Shown: in pieces, positions 59,427-64,000 of the stretch
Position numbering within the stretch: the first letter of the stretch is position 1
How the letters are laid out: each line of letters starts with the position of its first letter
DNA from: Leucocoprinus leucothites
Lineage: Eukaryota > Basidiomycota > Agaricomycetes > Agaricales > Agaricaceae
Reading direction: 5' to 3'
Assembly (NCBI GenBank): GCA_013368445.1
Contig: JAACJO010000037.1
Location: 62,001 to 126,000 of the forward strand
Length of the DNA stretch: 64,000 nt
Position numbers and translations under genes: made by a program
The notes under the pieces: generated by a model
Told to the model about the DNA's origin: nothing
Databases searched by the model: none
Seen by the model: only the letters and a program-made list of their open reading frames with translations

Positions 59427-60016
59427 GGTGTTGTGGATGTACGAGGCGCTGTTGTGGGCCGTGAGCGCGCGAGCATAGAAGTGAGAAGTGGAATATCAAA
59501 AGTCGGTCACTGCGGCTTGTCCAGATCTCGGATGTCAGGTCCGCCCCTAATCACATGTGTCCTGATATTACACAGTCACATGTTTATTCTGGACTTCAGC
59601 ACTAGCCTGGAGTGCGGAAAGATTTGCTGGTAGTCGCCGGGCCCCCGCCAAGTTAGGGTTTTGACCAGGTAACTTACTAGGTCACGTAGTACTAAAATTC
59701 CTTAGAGAAACTTCAGATTACACAAAATAAAATAAAATAAAGCGGACAGAGATAAGTACATCGAAATGAAAGTTAGAACGGTAAAATTACATAGCACAGG
59801 TAATAGCACTAATATGGAAATGGTGAACATAGGGGTGGGGAGGGGGATGCAGACGGATTACCCAGTCGACTAGTCATCTTCGTTCCGTCGTAATACGCTC
59901 TACATGCATACACGTGTATATGTGCGAAGCGTAGCCAAATCAGAGTGAAACACCTCACCTCACATCAACTTTTCCGAAACCCACCACCCCTTCGGATCCA
60001 ACCCACCATCGAAATC
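59427..60016. other. Upstream region of the PDK gene
   Basis: No gene; an A-rich aaaataaaataaaataaa tract at about 59723. Confidence 0.4.
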
Positions 60017-60472
60017 CTACGTATTCGCCAACAACAGTTTCGGCACCACATCTCTTTCTGCATCTTCTTCGTTTGCAGCTTTCACAATGACTTTGCCCTT
60101 GCTAGCGATTTCTTCGTGGTGGTAGGATCTTGTTGAGGTTTTGAGATGCTTGCATGTCTGGGCGTTGACGGGGACGCGAGCCTGCAGGTTTGAGTGAGAC
60201 CTGGTGAGTACTACGCGTTTCGGCCGAAGAAGTGAAGGGGATGAACCTGATTTCTCCACGCAGGACGAGAGCTTGATAGAAGGGTCACGTGAGTTAATTG
60301 TGGGGACTAGGCCGAGAGAACTTAAAAGGCCGTACCAGTGCTAGTGGTCGAGTCTGCATTTGATTTGTACTTGCTTTTACTGTGGAGGTTCAAACGCTCA
60401 TTGAGCTCATGGAATCGGGGAGAGGTGGACGTGATCTTACCTCGTCGCAGAGCGCTTGAGTTTCTTAGCCAT
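60017..60472 (-). CDS. Small unidentified basic protein, low-confidence model
   Basis: An exon MAKKLKRSAT begins at 60472 and meets a clean gtaagatcac donor; the intron ends in cctccacag and continues SKSKYKSNADSTTSTG. After a further likely intron (gtacggcc...atcaag) the frame is ambiguous: one reading runs LVLRGEIRFIPFTSSAETRS to a stop at 60102, another gives KGKVIVKAANEEDAERDVVP to 60017. The two cannot be joined with certainty. Lysine-rich, no domain recognised. Confidence 0.3.
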
Positions 60473-60516
60473 CGTGGAGGATAGCTAACGGTTCCATCCC
60501 GTTAATTTCAGCTAGC

Positions 60517-61205
60517 TCATCCCTTCCCTCGTTCTGTTTCCTCTTCGACGACAGGTGTCATCCCAGCGCCCCCAACAGGCTGCTCAGGTTGCATGCACTT
60601 CGATGCTCTACCAGCCACTTTCTTCAAAGTAGGATTCTCCTCAGCTTCCGCATCGTCGTCCTGTTCATCACCCACCCGTTTGCGCTTGGACGTGGGTCTC
60701 GTTCAAGGAGAAGCTGCAGCTGCCTTACCACCTTTCGGAGGAGGCCCGTCAGGATTCTCCAGTGGGATATGCACGTTCTCGTGTTCGTCGCCGAGGAAGG
60801 CATTGAGGTGCTCGTGTGCACAAACGTCAACGGGGATGCCAGCCTAGGATAAGACCGTTGGGTCAGAGATGAGATATGACGGTAGCTCCGACTCAGAGAC
60901 GGACCTATTTTCTCCAAGCCTTTGAAAACAAGGAAGAATACGAGCGATAGCAGAGAGGAGAGTAAGACAATTCCACGCTAAACAGGTACTATGACGGCCG
61001 TCGGCGATTGCGAGGGATCCAACCTGGAAGCGCCCGTTCAGTGCTTTGAGCTACAGGAAGTAAGGAATTTATCCAGCTTACCTATGGGAGAATCACATCC
61101 GACTACCGATGGGACGTTGCACACTCCCAGTCGCCGGGCAATGGCGCCAAGGCCACAGCGATTCTCCAGCCTAGAAGTGTGCGAATTGAGGATGGTGACG
61201 CTCAT
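60517..61205 (-). CDS. Unidentified multi-exon gene or relic, low-confidence model
   Basis: Possible exon chain on the minus strand: MSVTILNSHTSRLENRCGLG with AIARRLGVCNVPSVVG (from 61205), intron gtaagc...ctgtag, QSTERALP, intron, WNCLTLLSAIARILPCFQRL, intron, IPVDVCAHEHLNAFLGDEHE with NVHIPLENPDGPPPKGG, then after an in-frame stop TSKRKRVGDEQDDDAEAEEN ending EETERGKG at 60517. The KRKR cluster looks like a nuclear localisation signal. The stop at about 60703 and uncertain phases leave open whether this is a gene with a missed intron or a relic. Family not recognised. Confidence 0.3.
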
Positions 61206-61349
61206 TCTCTCCGAACGCTACTTAAGCTCCGCGAACTTGATTGGTCGAGGGGAATATAACACCGACAATCATCCTATCCCTAGTAACTGCATGGGATTCT
61301 TAGCTGCTCACCGAAACGATGAGAACCAGGAATATCACTTGCCTATTTC

Positions 61350-61665
61350 CACTAGAGTTCATGCCCTATTATTGTCGATGCCGACGGGCATTCCTCCATC
61401 TTGTACGCTCCTCAGAGCTTTGCTGCACCTCAGCAGCCTCCTCCTCCAGCGCCAGCTCGACACTACGTTGACCCTTCAGCTCGTCAGCCTAGTAGTCAAT
61501 ATATCGGTCACGGAGAGTACTCACAAGGGCACTACTTCAACCCCTTCACGAACTGACGGCTCAAGGGATTAGTGCGTTCACCGATCGTTATCGCGCCAAA
61601 ACGACTGATCGTTATAGCTTCTTCTTTGGCGGTACGGTAGGTTTAATGGCCTCACTCCCACCTTG
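61350..61665 (+). pseudogene. Frameshifted relic of an unidentified gene
   Basis: One frame reads IVDADGHSSILYAPQSFAAP, HYVDPSARQPSSQYIGHGEY and SQGHYFNPF, then stops; one base away the next frame continues ELTAQGISAFTDRYRAKTTD with RYSFFFGG. Together they look like one broken coding sequence. No start or domain is recognised. Confidence 0.3.
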
Positions 61666-62306
61666 GGTTCGGACTTGGTGATAGTCGTGGTCGTGGCCGC
61701 CGTGGTGGCAGTCATTGGGTCTCGAGAGCACCACAGATTCGTCCACCCCACAACAGGAAGGGAGGGGCCAGGTAGAGATCATAACACCTCCAGTTGGCGA
61801 GTCTTCGAAAGTTGACATAGGGCGATGAGAGAGCTGCACTGATGACGACGTCGAAATCGCTCCTGGTCCATCCGATAGTAGCCCCGGGAAGGAAATGTCA
61901 GCAGAGGAGATAAAAATACCAGCGACGAAGATGCTAAGGGAGAGCTGGACGCGTGACAACTCTCTAACGTGACCGGCGAAGGCATCAATTGTTTGACTTT
62001 AACGTTTGCGCGTGCTATTTGAGTAGCGATTCTCGTTGATTCCCTAACGCTGTGGTCTTAGCTTTACATTCATCTATGGGACCGTATCTTGCGCGTGTGA
62101 TATGTGTGAATTCTGACGTGCGGATTGGCCACTTTTTGCTCGTCATAGGGGCTTCGTACTTTTAGGATGGTCACGACATGGCCTAGTCTGTTCCATATCA
62201 AAGCTGAAGCGAATGAGAGCCATTTTTGCGGTGTTACAGGATTGTCACATCGCAAGTTGACAGCTGGGCGTCCCCGTGCCCCATCCTCGCTCATCCTCTC
62301 ACTATC

Positions 62307-64000
62307 ATGTCGACGCCAGGCCTCTGTCTCCCTTCGAACCCGGATACCTCTGGTATCGGCATACGAACTGCTATCTACGCTCAGAATCTACTTAGTTTTG
62401 TACCAGCGCTCTTTGCGCTTCACGACGGGAAGGTCACCCCGTTGGAGCTCGAGGCGCTAGAGACTCAGTCGACGACCATTCTCATCACCGCTTTCGCCCT
62501 TCTCTTGTCGGTCATCGTTCAGGCCCTCCAACACGGCTTGACCAACTACCACGCTGCCATCATTCTCAACCTCAGCTGGATGAACAACACGAACCTCTTC
62601 ATTTACTTTTTCCTTTACGCCTATCATACATTCGAGCTGATGAAAGATGAAGAGATGAAGCAAGGCGGAGACCTACGAGCTTTCTGGGCTCTTCGGAGGA
62701 AGAAGGCTATGAAGAATCCCGTATTACTCATTGGCTCCGCACACTTATCCCTCATGTCGGCAGTCGGAATATGGCTCTGGGCGAAACCCATCGCCTTCGG
62801 GAATTCCCCGCCTTGTTCACTGTCAGCTTCGCTTTTCGTTGTGGGCCAACGAGCTTCGATTGGCTCTCAAGGGCTACGTGGATGGTCTCTTCTCATATAC
62901 AGCCTGCTGCTTATTCCCGGTCTGAACCTAATTGCACCAATCGGGTTCTTCGCTGCACCTATTTGGGTTCTCGGTCGTTTTTTTTCTTTTTCTCTCAAAC
63001 GAGAATCCATGCTCAGGTTCGCGAGAGCTGGGTTAGCCGTGTTGGCCGTCATCAATGCTATCCTTCTGGTTGATACTGAAGTTGCGATTAGTAAGAATCA
63101 AGGTCTGACGGCAAAAGGTGATGGTGATTGGACATTCGGACAGACGCTAGCGCTGCTCCTACTCTTGATTCCCATTCGTGATATCGGAGAAGCACTCTCG
63201 GAACGGCGTGCAAAGACAGCTGGGGAAAGGCTTGAGACTGCGGCAAAGAGAGGAAATCTGGATATGGCTCGTGAGGCTATCAAGTCTGGAGCATCAAGAA
63301 GTGCAATAGGTAAATACATTATTAGTTATGAGAGAGGATATTGAAGTAATTGACTTAGAATCCTCGGTTGTGATTGCATTGAAGGAAGGTCACTTGGATT
63401 TGATAAAGGCTTTGATCGAAAATCCTAGTGGTGGAGAGCCTATATGTGAATAAGAGCTTTGTCTTATTCTTATGTGGCAGAACATTGATTCTTTTAATTC
63501 AGATCCCTCATTACAGGCTGCCCTAACTGCTTATTGTGAGATAGGCATGAGAAGTGAGCTGGTTAGTTCATCAACCCACTACATATATTTATAGTATCTA
63601 TTTAGATACACCAGGATGGAACGCACTTCACCATGCAGTTAAGCAGGGGCATACTAAGATGGTCAAACTCTTGGGTAAGCTTGAGGCAGGTCCCAATCTC
63701 CAAAGTAAGCCAGATGTATTGTCTACTCCTCCCAACATTGACAGTATCTGTTTAGATAAATCTGGGGAGACTGCTCTTCACCTTGCTGCTTGGAATGGGT
63801 GTACAGAGATTGTTGAAGTTCTGGCTGAGCTCAAGGCAGATCCCAACCTCCAAAGTAAGTCAGATGTATTGTCTACTCCTCCCAATATTGATAGTATCTG
63901 TTTAGACAAGGATGGGGAGACTGCTCTTCACCATGCTGTTAGTGGTAGGCATACAGAGATTGTCAAAGTCCTGGCTGAGCTCAAGGCAGATCCCAACCTC
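62307..64000 (+). CDS. Multi-helix membrane protein with C-terminal ankyrin repeats (3' end outside window)
   Basis: The start is MSTPGLCLPSNPDTSGIGIR at 62307. About seven hydrophobic segments: TILITAFALLLSVIVQAL, NTNLFIYFFLYAYH, NPVLLIGSAHLSLMSAVGIW, WSLLIYSLLLIPGLNLIAPI, GFFAAPIWVLGRFF, AGLAVLAVINAILLVDT and QTLALLLLLIPIRDIGEAL. A cytosolic tail follows: AAKRGNLDMAREAIKSGAS, ALKEGHLDLIKALIENPSG, then ankyrin exons GWNALHHAVKQGHTKMVKLL (63606-63704), GETALHLAAWNGCTEIVEVL (63756-63854) and GETALHHAVSGRHTEIVKVL (63906-). Each ankyrin exon is 99 nt and the introns between are 51 nt and almost identical. The family is known only as hypothetical Agaricomycete proteins; ankyrin repeats suggest protein binding on the cytosolic side. 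Exons between 63350 and 63600 are approximate. Confidence 0.8.
63705..64000 (+). repeat. 150-bp exon-intron tandem repeat (ankyrin)
   Basis: Introns 63705-63755 and 63855-63905 differ at only a few positions (gtaag[c/t]cagatgtattgt ... atctgtttag), and the 99-nt exons between them are in matching phase. The series probably continues beyond the window. Confidence 0.9.

Noticed and set aside
1..64000. CRISPR array, insertion sequence or bacterial operon features
   Set aside because: The DNA is eukaryotic; no such structures, terminal inverted repeats or transposase genes were seen.

Overview
The window is fungal nuclear DNA, almost certainly from a mushroom-forming basidiomycete (Agaricomycetes). 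The genes have many introns of about 50-60 nt, and the families are typical of that group: DUF6534-type seven-helix membrane proteins, DUF6699, a two-copy tyrosinase locus, a White Collar-1 photoreceptor without a zinc finger, and a Tle1-like DUF2235 alpha/beta hydrolase.

Layout. 1-6.6 kb: a tandem duplication of a minus-strand DUF2235 hydrolase gene; each copy has its own frame break. 6.7-9.1 kb: a Sel1-repeat protein of the Chs4/SKT5 type (chitin synthase activator) ending in a CVIM prenylation box. 9.1-29.2 kb: six tandem DUF6534-like membrane protein genes (two subtypes, one two-gene unit duplicated), interspersed with decayed copies of the 3' end of the SKT5-like gene and other duplicated non-functional blocks. 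30.0-36.6 kb: two tandem fungal tyrosinases. 36.9-43.6 kb: a housekeeping stretch with DUF6699, RTC1/WDR24 (SEA/GATOR2 complex) and a small kinase-like gene. 45.9-50.7 kb: a second tandem family of polytopic membrane proteins (three copies, the third a pseudogene). 53.2-59.4 kb: ribosomal protein L10, a WC-1 photoreceptor and a mitochondrial pyruvate dehydrogenase kinase. 60-62 kb: poorly resolved small genes and relics. 62.3 kb to the end: a membrane protein fused to ankyrin repeats, cut by the window edge.

The most informative structure is the 9-29 kb array. Six DUF6534 paralogs keep the same exon layout, including a 13-nt micro-exon and a shared TATA-containing upstream block, while SKT5-like 3' ends were copied along with them and then decayed. 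At the right edge, ankyrin repeats are encoded by 99-nt exons separated by near-identical 51-nt introns (150-nt period), a snapshot of repeat growth by exon-intron duplication.

The function of both membrane families is unknown. A role in sensing or at the cell surface is inference only. Several reading-frame breaks in otherwise healthy genes (SKT5-like N-terminus, RTC1 linker) sit in C- or G-runs and may be assembly errors, so pseudogene calls made here on single indels should be read with that in mind. All gene models were made by eye from splice signals and paralog comparison.
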